From Candidatus Nanoarchaeia archaeon (GTDB lineage: Archaea > Nanobdellota > Nanobdellia > Woesearchaeales > UBA525), in contig JANQNB010000018.1 in NCBI GenBank assembly GCA_028279755.1, positions 1-64,000 on the forward strand: 64,000 bases of DNA, written 5' to 3'. Within the stretch, counting starts at the first letter, position 1. The number at the start of each line of letters is the position of its first letter. The notes beneath the pieces were generated by a model. The model was not told the origin of the DNA. It was given only the letters and a program-made list of their open reading frames with translations, and made no database searches. Shown in pieces: positions 8,757-15,408 of this stretch. Both the position numbers and the translations under genes were made by a program.

Positions 8757-9302
8757 TTAATTCCCCATTTCTTCAGATTTTAATTTCCGACGCATGCTCT
8801 CGAGATATTTCCAGACGGTCTTGTGCATCGCGCCGGCCAAGAGTTTTTCCACAGAACGCTTCGCGACGTCTGCCCAGGCGAGCTCGCCGATGATGCAGAT
8901 GGTTTTCCCGTAGACTGAGATGAAGCAGCCAGTGAGCCGTTCGATGTTCTCCCGGCTCTTCCCTTTCTGGCCGATCACGCGGCCTTTCAATCGCAGCATG
9001 CTGTCTTTCGTGTTGGCGTACTCTGTCAGCTTGATCTGTTCAAGAACATAGTCCTGTTTGAGCAGGAGTTGCGCGATCTCAGGATTGAAGCCGCGTGCGA
9101 TCGCCTTGATCACACCCTGCGCCTGATACAATGCGAGCGAATCCTCGCCTTCGAGCGTGATATTGCCTTCCTCGCTATCCACATGCAGCTTGATATGCGC
9201 GTGCTCCTGCAAGGCTTTCTTCACACTGCCTTTCTGGCCGATGATGACTGCGATGCGCTCTTTGGGCACCTTGACTTCATACACAAAACGCTCTGGATCC
9301 AT
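8757..9302 (-). CDS. KH-domain protein, Pno1/Dim2-like ribosome assembly factor
   Basis: 181 residues with two KH domains. Each has a GxxG loop: IIGQKGSVKK near residue 23 and VIGQKGKSRENIE near residue 110. This matches archaeal Dim2/Pno1, which binds the 3' end of pre-16S rRNA and aids small-subunit maturation. Its neighbour RIO1 kinase acts in the same process. A TATA box at 9323-9334 lies about 24 nt before ATG 9302, so the gene has its own leaderless promoter although it is closely spaced behind rio1. Confidence 0.88.
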   Translation of the reverse strand: MDPERFVYEVKVPKERIAVIIGQKGSVKKALQEHAHIKLHVDSEEGNITLEGEDSLALYQAQGVIKAIARGFNPEIAQLLLKQDYVLEQIKLTEYANTKDSMLRLKGRVIGQKGKSRENIERLTGCFISVYGKTICIIGELAWADVAKRSVEKLLAGAMHKTVWKYLESMRRKLKSEEMGN

Positions 9303-9322
9303 AGAGTTCGCGAGTAGAAGGT

Positions 9323-9334
9323 GGTTTAAAAGGG
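9323..9334 (-). promoter_or_regulatory. TATA box for the KH gene
   Basis: CCCTTTTAAACC (minus strand), positioned for a leaderless transcript at 9302; it lies immediately beyond the rio1 stop. Confidence 0.55.
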
Positions 9335-10042
9335 TTATGCAAGGATCTTGACCTTCTCTGCCTCAACATCCAGGACAAGGTCCAGCTTTTTGAAGAATTT
9401 CGCGAGGTTCTTGAGATCGCGCTCGAGCAATTCCTTGGCATTTGGCGCCTTTGTCGGGCTCGCTTGGCTGAAGTCGATGAAATAGGGTTTCTCGTCGTGG
9501 ATGAGGATGTTGAAGCTGGACAAGTCGCCGTGCACCAGCCCGTGCTTCCACAGTTTCCTGACGTCCTTGAGCACAAGTCCTGCGAATTTCTCCGGATCCT
9601 CAGGCGCGAGGTCCTTCAACTGCTTTGCGACTGTCGATTTCTTGCCGATCAGGGTCATGACCAGCACGTTGTCCTTGAAACCCAACGGCGTGGGACAGCG
9701 TACGCCGGCTTCCCGTGCCGCGAGCAGGTTCCGGTATTCGCGCTGGCACCAGGAGAACACGACAAAGCGCTTGCTCGGCTTGGTATGAATATAGCGCGGA
9801 TCGTGGCGGAGGTAGTCGTACATCTTCCTGAAGTTGCAGTTCTCAAGCCGGTAGATCTTCACGACGACAAGGTCTTTCTTCTGCGTCGCGGTGAAGACAT
9901 TCGCTTCCTTGCCAAGCGCGACAGCGCTTGCGAGATGGTCGAACAAGCCCTTTGCTTCGAGCTTCTGCAGCACCTGGATCGTGAACTTGTCGAAGACGTT
10001 GCCGTAGATCTTCCACTCTTCACGCGACTTTCGAACTGCCAT
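9335..10042 (-). CDS. rio1: RIO1-type serine/threonine protein kinase
   Basis: 235 residues from ATG 10042, which follows a TATA box by the leaderless distance; the longer frame to 10108 would start upstream of that box. RIO hallmarks: ALGKEANVF (the STGKEA-type loop), LVVVKIYR with the ATP-binding lysine, the catalytic loop LVHGDLSSFNIL and the metal-binding YFIDFSQ. RIO1 acts in late 30S/40S subunit maturation, consistent with the KH gene downstream. A dispersed hairpin element lies just upstream of its promoter. Confidence 0.93.
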   Translation of the reverse strand: MAVRKSREEWKIYGNVFDKFTIQVLQKLEAKGLFDHLASAVALGKEANVFTATQKKDLVVVKIYRLENCNFRKMYDYLRHDPRYIHTKPSKRFVVFSWCQREYRNLLAAREAGVRCPTPLGFKDNVLVMTLIGKKSTVAKQLKDLAPEDPEKFAGLVLKDVRKLWKHGLVHGDLSSFNILIHDEKPYFIDFSQASPTKAPNAKELLERDLKNLAKFFKKLDLVLDVEAEKVKILA

Positions 10043-10061
10043 GAAAGAAAGAAATGAGAAA

Positions 10062-10074
10062 GGAATATAAAAGG
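10062..10074 (-). promoter_or_regulatory. TATA box for rio1
   Basis: CCTTTTATATTCC (minus strand) about 22-25 nt before ATG 10042. It decides the start codon. Confidence 0.65.
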
Positions 10075-10083
10075 TTTCTCGCG

Positions 10084-10183
10084 CACCACTGCGGCCACGT
10101 ACTCGCACAGCGAGTAGGGTCCAAGCCCTCGCATCATGAGCAAGCTCATGCTCGGGCTTGGCTCTTATGCCAAGGCAGTGGTG
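10084..10183. repeat. Dispersed hairpin element, copy A
   Basis: Imperfect palindrome filling the gap between dnaG and the rio1 promoter. Outer stem CACCACTGC (10084-10092) pairs with GCAGTGGTG (10175-10183). Inner GGC (10093-10095) pairs with GCC (10169-10171), leaving the bulge AAG at 10172-10174. The interior holds further hairpins (ACTCGC/GCGAGT and CCAAGCCC/GGGCTTGG). It ends 2 nt from the dnaG stop codon. It shares its interior with copy E. Confidence 0.8.
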
Positions 10184-10185
10184 TT

Positions 10186-11433
10186 CTACTCGAGCTGCTC
10201 AGGCGTGAGAACAGCCACGCCGTTGCCTTCTGCTTTCGCGCTCATGCCGACGAGGAACTTGATGCTTGCCGCGGCTGCGACGTCGACAAGGTTTTTGTCC
10301 ACCTCGCCGTCGAACACGACCGCGTGGATGCCGTTCTTCAGGCTCTTGATCGTGCTCTCGAGTTCTGAGGTCGGCACCTTGCCGAGGATGTTCAGGCCCT
10401 TGTCGAGCACATAGGCGCCGCGCGTGCCGATCAGGTCTTCAAGCATGGTGTTGAAGCTCTCCTTCTCCTTCGAGGTCGCGCTAGGCGCGCGCTTCGGACG
10501 AGGCGCTTCCCGAACTGGCGCGCGACGGTCATCGCGTCGTGGCGCTCCTCGAGGGGCAGGGCGTCGTTCGTCACGTTGCACTGGACGTCGCTCTTCCTTG
10601 CCGTTGCTCTCGAGCTTGTACTGCTCAGCCGCAACACGCGAACGGAGCGCCTTGTGGATCTCCTTCTTCGCGAGCTCCTCGACTTCCTTGCCGTCCGGCG
10701 CTTTCGTGATGAAGTCGACCTCAGCCACTGCTTGCAGCTCCTTGATGATCAGGTCGCCGCCGCGGTCGCCGTCGACGAACACGGTCACGATCTTCTGCTT
10801 GCACAGTTCTGCGACGCTTGGCGGCACGCTCGTGCCGTTGATCGCGATCGCGTTCTTGAAGCCGTGCTTGAGCAATGTCAAGACGTCTGCGCGGCCCTCG
10901 ACGATTACGACCTCGTCGCTCTCCTCGATGGCAGGCCCTGCAGGAAGGCGTTCACGGCCCCACTCTGTGATCTCCATGACCCTGACAGAGGTCGCGACCT
11001 CGTCAGCAAGTTCCTGGCTGTCTGGCATGACGCCGTCCATGAGGTTCTTGAGCAATTCCTTCGCTCGCTCGACCACGAACTTGCGCTTGCTGATGCGGAT
11101 ATCCTCGATCTTGCCGACCTTGATGCTCGCGTTGCACGGGCCGATGCGCTGGATGATCTCCAAGGCAGCGCCGACGATAGCTGTTTCCGCCTTGTCGAGG
11201 CTGCTCGGGATGATGATCTCGCCAGCGGTCTTGCCGCCCTTGGTGTTGACATTCACTTCGATGCGGCCGATCCTTCCTGAACGCTGCAGTTCCCGCAATT
11301 CGAGATCTGCGCCGAGAAGTCCCTCTGTCTGTCCGAAAATAGCGCCGATCACGTCCGGGCGGTCAACCACGCCGTCGATGTTGATCGTGCTGTGAATGAT
11401 GTATTTTGCGCTGATTTGTGCGATTTTTGCCAT
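10186..11433 (-). CDS. dnaG: Archaeal DnaG-type primase
   Basis: About 415 residues from ATG 11433, preceded by AGGTG. The central Toprim domain shows VVIVEGRADVLTLL with the catalytic Glu, and VFVDGDRGGDLI with the metal-binding Asp residues. The C-terminal part has a basic Arg/Pro-rich linker (near residue 280-310) and a conserved tail. In archaea this protein is both a primase and a component associated with the exosome. No TATA box is obvious directly upstream, so it may be transcribed from the promoter near 11790 that also covers the structured region described separately. Confidence 0.93.
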   Translation of the reverse strand: MAKIAQISAKYIIHSTINIDGVVDRPDVIGAIFGQTEGLLGADLELRELQRSGRIGRIEVNVNTKGGKTAGEIIIPSSLDKAETAIVGAALEIIQRIGPCNASIKVGKIEDIRISKRKFVVERAKELLKNLMDGVMPDSQELADEVATSVRVMEITEWGRERLPAGPAIEESDEVVIVEGRADVLTLLKHGFKNAIAINGTSVPPSVAELCKQKIVTVFVDGDRGGDLIIKELQAVAEVDFITKAPDGKEVEELAKKEIHKALRSRVAAEQYKLESNGKEERRPVQRDERRPAPRGAPRRDDRRAPVREAPRPKRAPSATSKEKESFNTMLEDLIGTRGAYVLDKGLNILGKVPTSELESTIKSLKNGIHAVVFDGEVDKNLVDVAAAASIKFLVGMSAKAEGNGVAVLTPEQLE

Positions 11434-11530
11434 AGTGTACACCTATCTCTTACTCGATAGCCAGAAAACGCTCGGTGGATCACGCAATGATCGGTGAATG
11501 TGAAAGGGTTGATGCGAGAAGGGACACCGT

Positions 11531-11541
11531 CTTTTTTTTTT
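11531..11541 (+). other. T-run in the region upstream of dnaG
   Basis: A run of ten T residues on the plus strand. It could terminate a plus-strand transcript, although no plus-strand gene precedes it. For the minus strand it is an A-run in the probable dnaG leader. Confidence 0.3.
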
Positions 11542-11609
11542 ATCTTGACTTGGTGAATGGATGAATGTGAGCTTCTCGCGTGAACGTTCGTGACTATCTG
11601 TTGATCATG

Positions 11610-11766
11610 ATTGGTGCCCGGAGCACTAACCCCCGCGTTCATTGCTTGGCGGTCGCCGTGGGCTCCCGAAGGTACTCTCGTGCCGGGCTGCGACGCGCGC
11701 TAGTGTCTCCCATTCACAGCCAAGCGCCGAGACGCGGCTCATGGAAGGACCCATACGTGCGTACGA
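11610..11766 (-). ncRNA. Candidate structured RNA upstream of dnaG (unassigned)
   Basis: The 411-nt gap 11434-11844 has no convincing protein gene. Read on the minus strand, a TATA box (11784-11794) is followed by a stretch that can fold into one long arm. GAGC pairs with GCTC, CCGCGT with ACGCGG, GCTTGGC with GCCAAGC, and GTCGC with GCGAC, followed by a small GTGC/GCAC hairpin. I looked for SRP RNA, RNase P RNA, 5S rRNA and tRNA signatures and did not find them. The transcript could be an independent small RNA or a long dnaG leader. Confidence 0.4.
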
Positions 11767-11783
11767 GGAGGGATTGGAAGATT

Positions 11784-11794
11784 GTTTTTAAAGG
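11784..11794 (-). promoter_or_regulatory. TATA box upstream of the structured region
   Basis: CCTTTAAAAAC (minus strand). Expected transcription start is near 11763-11768, more than 300 nt upstream of the dnaG start. Confidence 0.5.
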
Positions 11795-11810
11795 TTTGGT
11801 AGGAATGTTC

Positions 11811-11835
11811 TATTATTTTCTATATGGAAATAATA
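11811..11835. promoter_or_regulatory. AT-rich palindrome (operator candidate)
   Basis: TATTATTTTC, five bases, then GGAAATAATA: nine of ten arm positions are complementary. It lies between the 3' end of the HAD-like gene and the TATA box at 11784. A related perfect palindrome occurs at 14041-14060. Confidence 0.4.
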
Positions 11836-11844
11836 TATATCCTT

Positions 11845-12504
11845 TCACGCCACCATCCGACGATACAAGCGCTCGACGTGCTCTTCGAAATCGAGAAGCG
11901 TATCCTCAGGCTTCAGCACCCGTGCTTCAAAGCCGTTCTGATGCTGGTTTGCGAGGTTTTCTGGCATGACTCCTTGGTTCCAGGGCCTGGGCGCTTGGTA
12001 CACGCCGCGAACACCGTCTGCAGAGAGTGTAAGGCCATCAAAAAACTCGCAGAGATCGTCACCAATAGCGAATGGCCTGAGGTCTTCAACAATGGGCGCT
12101 TTGCTCCCCCATGCGGTGAATGCGAAGACCTTCCACGGACCAAGGAGCCAGGTGACGTGCTCGATTGTCGCCGGTCCGACGTCGCCATTGTATGGTCGCC
12201 CGGTGATGAAGCCGACCTCACAAAACCGTCGTTGCGCATCAAGAACATCTCTCGCATTCTGGTTTGCCTTGATACGATCATATTTTGTTGGCCCGCAGGC
12301 AAAGGCGTCATACTGAACCAGGAGGTCTTTCCACTGCTGGCTTTCGCCATAGTCGGGATCTGTAAAGGCTTGCCACAAATATCTCATCGTCTCAGCTGAG
12401 AACGCAGCACCGCTTGTGTCAAGCGCAAAATCGTCAAGATCCCAGAGCACGAGCGGTCGCTCGCCTAAGGTTCCCTGCACTTCGATGTGCGGTTCTAATG
12501 GCAT
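11845..12504 (-). CDS. HAD-superfamily hydrolase-like protein
   Basis: About 219 residues from ATG 12504; the frame remains open to 12591, but the longer N terminus is Cys/Pro-rich and does not look coding. Motif I resembles LVLWDLDDFALD, motif II is in VGFITGRPY, and motif IV-like acids are in FAIGDDLCEFFDG. The spacing recalls 5'-nucleotidase-like HAD phosphatases. A family lysine (motif III) is not obvious. It is divergent from the small DUF4346-like gene. The substrate is unknown. Confidence 0.6.
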   Translation of the reverse strand: MPLEPHIEVQGTLGERPLVLWDLDDFALDTSGAAFSAETMRYLWQAFTDPDYGESQQWKDLLVQYDAFACGPTKYDRIKANQNARDVLDAQRRFCEVGFITGRPYNGDVGPATIEHVTWLLGPWKVFAFTAWGSKAPIVEDLRPFAIGDDLCEFFDGLTLSADGVRGVYQAPRPWNQGVMPENLANQHQNGFEARVLKPEDTLLDFEEHVERLYRRMVA

Positions 12505-12548
12505 GAAGCTCGGAAGTCGTTCATGCGTACTTAAGCGCTTTGGTAAGC

Positions 12549-12558
12549 AATAAAAAGG
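12549..12558 (+). promoter_or_regulatory. TATA box for the DUF4346-like gene
   Basis: AATAAAAAGG about 25 nt before ATG 12579. It rules out the earlier in-frame start at 12540. Confidence 0.55.
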
Positions 12559-12578
12559 CCTGGCGGTTCGCGGTGTGC

Positions 12579-12887
12579 ATGGACATCCCACGCATCGAGG
12601 CTGAATACGACTCCAAGAAGGAGTGGAGCGCTGACCCGAAGGGCTATTTCCTGATCAGGATCTTCCCTGACAAGCAGGAGATCGGCGTCCGGTACCAGAA
12701 CTACAAGCACGAGCCGCAATTGGATGTCTATGGCAAGGATGCTGAGAGCATTGTGCAGACCCTCGTTCGCAAGGACCTGATCTCGACCATGCAGCACGCC
12801 GCCTATCTCGGCCATGAATTGCACAAGGCAGAAGTGGCGCTGAAGCTTGGTTTGGAATTTGTCCAGGATAAGCCTTTAGAATTCTGA
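12579..12887 (+). CDS. Small conserved protein, DUF4346-like
   Basis: 102 residues from ATG 12579, chosen from the TATA position. The pattern DPKGYFLIRIFPDKQEIGVRYQNY followed by a helical HAAYLGHELHKAEVALKLG segment resembles the small DUF4346 domain that also occurs fused to pterin-related enzymes. I assign the family with only moderate confidence. No function can be given. A large nested hairpin element (copy B) starts 1 nt after its stop codon. Confidence 0.6.
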   Translation: MDIPRIEAEYDSKKEWSADPKGYFLIRIFPDKQEIGVRYQNYKHEPQLDVYGKDAESIVQTLVRKDLISTMQHAAYLGHELHKAEVALKLGLEFVQDKPLEF

Positions 12888-12888
12888 G

Positions 12889-13014
12889 CGCCACCGCGGC
12901 GCTCTCACTTCGTATGGTTTGTGCTGCGGCCCTCTCGCTACGCATGTCGGGCCTAGGCAGCACAAACCCGGGAACGAGCGTAGAGAGTGACCATGCCGCG
13001 CCAAGGCGGTGGCG
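12889..13014. repeat. Dispersed hairpin element, copy B (nested)
   Basis: Fills the convergent gap between two stop codons (12887 and 13021). Outer stem CGCCACCGC/GCGGTGGCG with inner GGCGC/GCGCC and bulge AAG at 13003-13005. Inside it lies a second complete element at 12917-12967, with stem GTTTGTGCTGC/GCAGCACAAAC, inner GGCCC/GGGCC and bulge TAG. Outer-stem bases differ from copy A at paired positions, so pairing is preserved. Confidence 0.85.
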
Positions 13015-13020
13015 TACCAA

Positions 13021-13293
13021 TCAAAGCCTTTTCTTCTCGTAGTGGTAGATGTACACGACTGTGCCGACGATGATCGCGCCGGCAAGCCCGCCGATGAGGA
13101 GGAAGATCAAGGGTGCGTTCGGTATGTCTGCACCGATCGCCGCGTCGGTGTCATCAATGGTTTCAGTCACGCGCCCACTCAGCTGGTCGTCCTGCAATTC
13201 GATGCCGGTCGTCGCCACTTCCATGCCGATGAAACCCAAGACAAGCGCGAGGATGATGAACACGTAGAATTTTGTATAGCTCTCTGCGAACAT
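13021..13293 (-). CDS. Small membrane protein with two transmembrane segments
   Basis: 90 residues. Hydrophobic segments lie near residues 9-27 (FYVFIILALVLGFIG) and 61-82 (LIFLLIGGLAGAIIVGTVVY). An acidic loop of about 33 residues between them probably faces outward. The C-terminal YHYEKKRL should stay inside by the positive-inside rule. A TATA-like CTTTAAAAAGC lies at about 13315-13324, giving a leaderless start. I do not recognise the family. Confidence 0.65.
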   Translation of the reverse strand: MFAESYTKFYVFIILALVLGFIGMEVATTGIELQDDQLSGRVTETIDDTDAAIGADIPNAPLIFLLIGGLAGAIIVGTVVYIYHYEKKRL

Positions 13294-13330
13294 ACGCGGC
13301 TACCAGGAGGAGAGCTTTTTAAAGATTTCT

Positions 13331-13999
13331 CTACCATTCGAAACCGAGTTCGCCGATGTCAAGCACTGGCTTGCGCAGCTTGTTCGTGTCGTCGAGCCCG
13401 ATGCGCGGGCACATGGTGTTGATGAAACATTCAAGAAATGGAAAGTCCTCAAGGCTGTTCCAATCGAGCGTATCAAATACTAGGAAGTAGAATTCCTTGT
13501 CCGGATATTTCTCCCGCAGCTTCAGGCTCATCTGCAATCGTTGCTGGCCATACTTTGTCGTGATGAGCACGCCGATCTTCTTCGACATCAGAAAGGTTGA
13601 CATCGCTGCTTTCTGCTTCTTCTTCGCGAGTTCGATGTCGTCGTCGCTCATCACGAAATGCTTTTCTGCTTTCGGATCGTAGCAATGCACTGGCAAGTCA
13701 TTATTGATCACCAAGGCTTTCGGATGGAACAAGCCATCGCCGACATAGAGGAAGGCGTCAGCATCCACATCCCACTTCTCGATCCCGCAACCGAGCAAGT
13801 GCCCTTCAGCAATGGAATGCTTTGGCTTGAACATATGGACATCCTTGCCTGCCTTTTCCAGGGCCTTTTTCCACTCGTCGATCTGGTTGTGGTATTGGAT
13901 AGTCGTGAAGAGAATGATTTTTTGTGGGAGTTTTTGGATTAAGGATTTTGGGAGGACTACTTTCTTTTTGTACCTGACTGGGATGAAATGGAGTTTCAT
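13331..13999 (-). CDS. dph2: Diphthamide synthase Dph2-like protein, lacking the first domain
   Basis: 222 residues against about 340 for normal archaeal Dph2. Two family cysteine regions are visible: EGHLLGCGIEKW (second-domain Cys) and FINTMCPRIGLDD (third-domain Cys). The N-terminal domain with the first of the three [4Fe-4S]-ligating cysteines is absent, and the frame starts cleanly at ATG 13999 behind a TATA box. Dph2 uses SAM radical chemistry to modify the elongation factor 2 histidine. Either the first domain is encoded elsewhere or this is a diverged relative. Confidence 0.75.
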   Translation of the reverse strand: MKLHFIPVRYKKKVVLPKSLIQKLPQKIILFTTIQYHNQIDEWKKALEKAGKDVHMFKPKHSIAEGHLLGCGIEKWDVDADAFLYVGDGLFHPKALVINNDLPVHCYDPKAEKHFVMSDDDIELAKKKQKAAMSTFLMSKKIGVLITTKYGQQRLQMSLKLREKYPDKEFYFLVFDTLDWNSLEDFPFLECFINTMCPRIGLDDTNKLRKPVLDIGELGFEW

Positions 14000-14017
14000 G
14001 GCGGTGAGAATATTCCT

Positions 14018-14030
14018 CGCTTTTTATGCC
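14018..14030 (-). promoter_or_regulatory. TATA box for the dph2-like gene
   Basis: GGCATAAAAAGCG (minus strand) about 25 nt before ATG 13999. Confidence 0.55.
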
Positions 14031-14040
14031 TACCCCAATA

Positions 14041-14060
14041 TATTTTCTATATAGAAAATA
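14041..14060. promoter_or_regulatory. Perfect 20-bp palindrome between divergent promoters
   Basis: TATTTTCTAT joined to ATAGAAAATA, fully self-complementary. It sits between the TATA boxes of the dph2-like gene (14018-14030) and the HAD phosphatase (14073-14083), a typical position for a regulator operator serving both. Similar but imperfect palindromes occur at 11811-11835 and 56513-56538. Confidence 0.5.
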
Positions 14061-14072
14061 ATTAACAATAAG

Positions 14073-14083
14073 CGTTAAAAACC
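14073..14083 (+). promoter_or_regulatory. TATA box for the HAD phosphatase gene
   Basis: CGTTAAAAACC about 26 nt before ATG 14104. Confidence 0.5.
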
Positions 14084-14103
14084 CCAAGCGTTCCGCGGCG
14101 CAT

Positions 14104-14748
14104 ATGCATAAACTCGTCATCTTCGACATGGACGGCGTGATCTTCGAGCACCGCAATCTCTGGCTCGAGCTGCACAAGAAGCTCGGCACGTACGAGGAAG
14201 GCAAAGCAGCGACTGACGAATGGCTGTACAAGGATTACGACACGCTCGTCGACATCGTCATCCACAAATTATGGAAAGGCAAGAGCGCAGGCCCGTTCAA
14301 CGATCTTGTCGCGAACGTGAAATACGTGACAGGCGCAGAAGCAACAGTCAAGGCCTTGCAAGCACGCGGCTATGAAGTCGCTTTGATCACCAGCGGTCCA
14401 AGCCAATTGATGCAACGCGCGATGGACGAGCTCGACATCGAACACGGCACTGCCAATCACCTCGAGATCAAGAACGGTGTGATCACCGGCAGGAGCCGCG
14501 ACGACGACGGGAACTCGATGTGGCCGATCCAGGCAGACAACAAAGTGCCCATAGCCGAAGCATTATGCAAGGAACTTGGCTTCACCATGGACGACGTCGT
14601 GGCTGTCGGCGACGAGCTCAACGACCTGCCATTGTTCACAGCAGCAGGGATGAGCATCGCATTCAACGCAGAGAATGAAGAGCTCAAAGCAGCAGCCACG
14701 CATCATGTCGAAGGCAACGACCTCAGAATGATTCTTGAATATCTTTAG
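14104..14748 (+). CDS. HAD phosphatase, phosphoserine phosphatase-like
   Basis: 214 residues. HAD motif I is VIFDMDGVIFE at residues 5-15, motif II lies in ALITSGPS, the motif III lysine is in ADNKVPIAEAL, and motif IV is VAVGDELNDLPLF. The helical cap between motifs I and II and the GDELNDL signature fit the SerB-like subgroup. It could be a phosphoserine phosphatase or another small-phosphomonoester phosphatase. Hairpin copy C follows 3 nt after the stop. Confidence 0.8.
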   Translation: MHKLVIFDMDGVIFEHRNLWLELHKKLGTYEEGKAATDEWLYKDYDTLVDIVIHKLWKGKSAGPFNDLVANVKYVTGAEATVKALQARGYEVALITSGPSQLMQRAMDELDIEHGTANHLEIKNGVITGRSRDDDGNSMWPIQADNKVPIAEALCKELGFTMDDVVAVGDELNDLPLFTAAGMSIAFNAENEELKAAATHHVEGNDLRMILEYL

Positions 14749-14751
14749 TGC

Positions 14752-14806
14752 GCAACATCACTGCGGCGCTCTCACTTCGTATGTCGCGCCAAGGCAGCGA
14801 TGTTGC
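14752..14806. repeat. Dispersed hairpin element, copy C (minimal form)
   Basis: Fits exactly between two convergent stop codons (14748 and 14807). Stem GCAACATCACTGC/GCAGCGATGTTGC has one A-C mismatch; inner GGCGC/GCGCC; bulge AAG at 14791-14793; loop about 16 nt. This is the simplest full copy and shows the core shared by the larger ones. Confidence 0.85.
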
Positions 14807-15250
14807 TTAACGCGTCGCGATCTGCCGGTCGAGCAGCGCGATGTCGTTCTTGACTTTCGCAGCCTCTTGCTGCAGCCTGCTCACCTGCGCGTAGCGTTTT
14901 GCCGCTCCTTTCGGATCCTTGGACGCGATCTTCTGCGCCTCTGCCTGCAGCTTCTCCAAACGCTTCGATAGCTTTGCCAGCTCTTTCTTCTTCGCATCGC
15001 GCTGCTTCTTCAATCCGGCCTTGGGATCAGCTTTCTTTCCTCCCTCGACAAGGGATTTCCAGACATCCTTCTGGATGTACATCTCTGCCTTGCCCTCTTT
15101 GAAGAGCTTGGAAAGGTTCCTCGAACTGAGCACGGCCTGTTCCTTGAAACCGATCGGCCCTGCAGTCTCAAGCGCCCAGCCGCCTTTCTTCAAGAAATGC
15201 GTCAGAACAAAGTCATGCACCTGGATGCGAACGTAATCAGTGCGGGCCAT
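14807..15250 (-). CDS. Unknown protein with C-terminal coiled coil
   Basis: 147 residues. The first 70 form a small domain of unrecognised type (VHDFVLTHFLKKGGWALETAG). The rest is charged and Lys/Ala/Gln-rich with heptad-like spacing, predicting a long coiled coil. A leaderless start is supported by GATTAAAAAAGCC at about 15270-15281. No function can be assigned. Confidence 0.65.
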   Translation of the reverse strand: MARTDYVRIQVHDFVLTHFLKKGGWALETAGPIGFKEQAVLSSRNLSKLFKEGKAEMYIQKDVWKSLVEGGKKADPKAGLKKQRDAKKKELAKLSKRLEKLQAEAQKIASKDPKGAAKRYAQVSRLQQEAAKVKNDIALLDRQIATR

Positions 15251-15291
15251 GCTCTTTCTTCAACGCACGGCTTTTTTAATCTTTCTCTTGG

Positions 15292-15408
15292 GGCTCTCAC
15301 TGCGGCCTATTACTCGCATAGCGAGCATTATCCGAGCCCTCGCGAGCCTCATGACTCGCTGCGCTCGTCATGCTCGGGCTTGGCATTGATGCCAAGGCAG
15401 TGAGAGTC
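15292..15408. repeat. Dispersed hairpin element, copy E (branched)
   Basis: Outer stem GGCTCTCACTGC/GCAGTGAGAGTC (one G-T pair), inner GGC/GCC, bulge AAG at 15394-15396. The interior matches copy A: an ACTCGC/GCGAG hairpin and a CCGAGCCC/GGGCTTGG arm with a longer tip. It directly abuts the stop codon of the RecB-like nuclease gene. Confidence 0.8.

Noticed and set aside
11600-11766. SRP RNA or RNase P RNA upstream of dnaG
   Set aside because: The diagnostic SRP helix 8 loop and the RNase P conserved regions were not found on either strand, so the region is left as an unassigned candidate.
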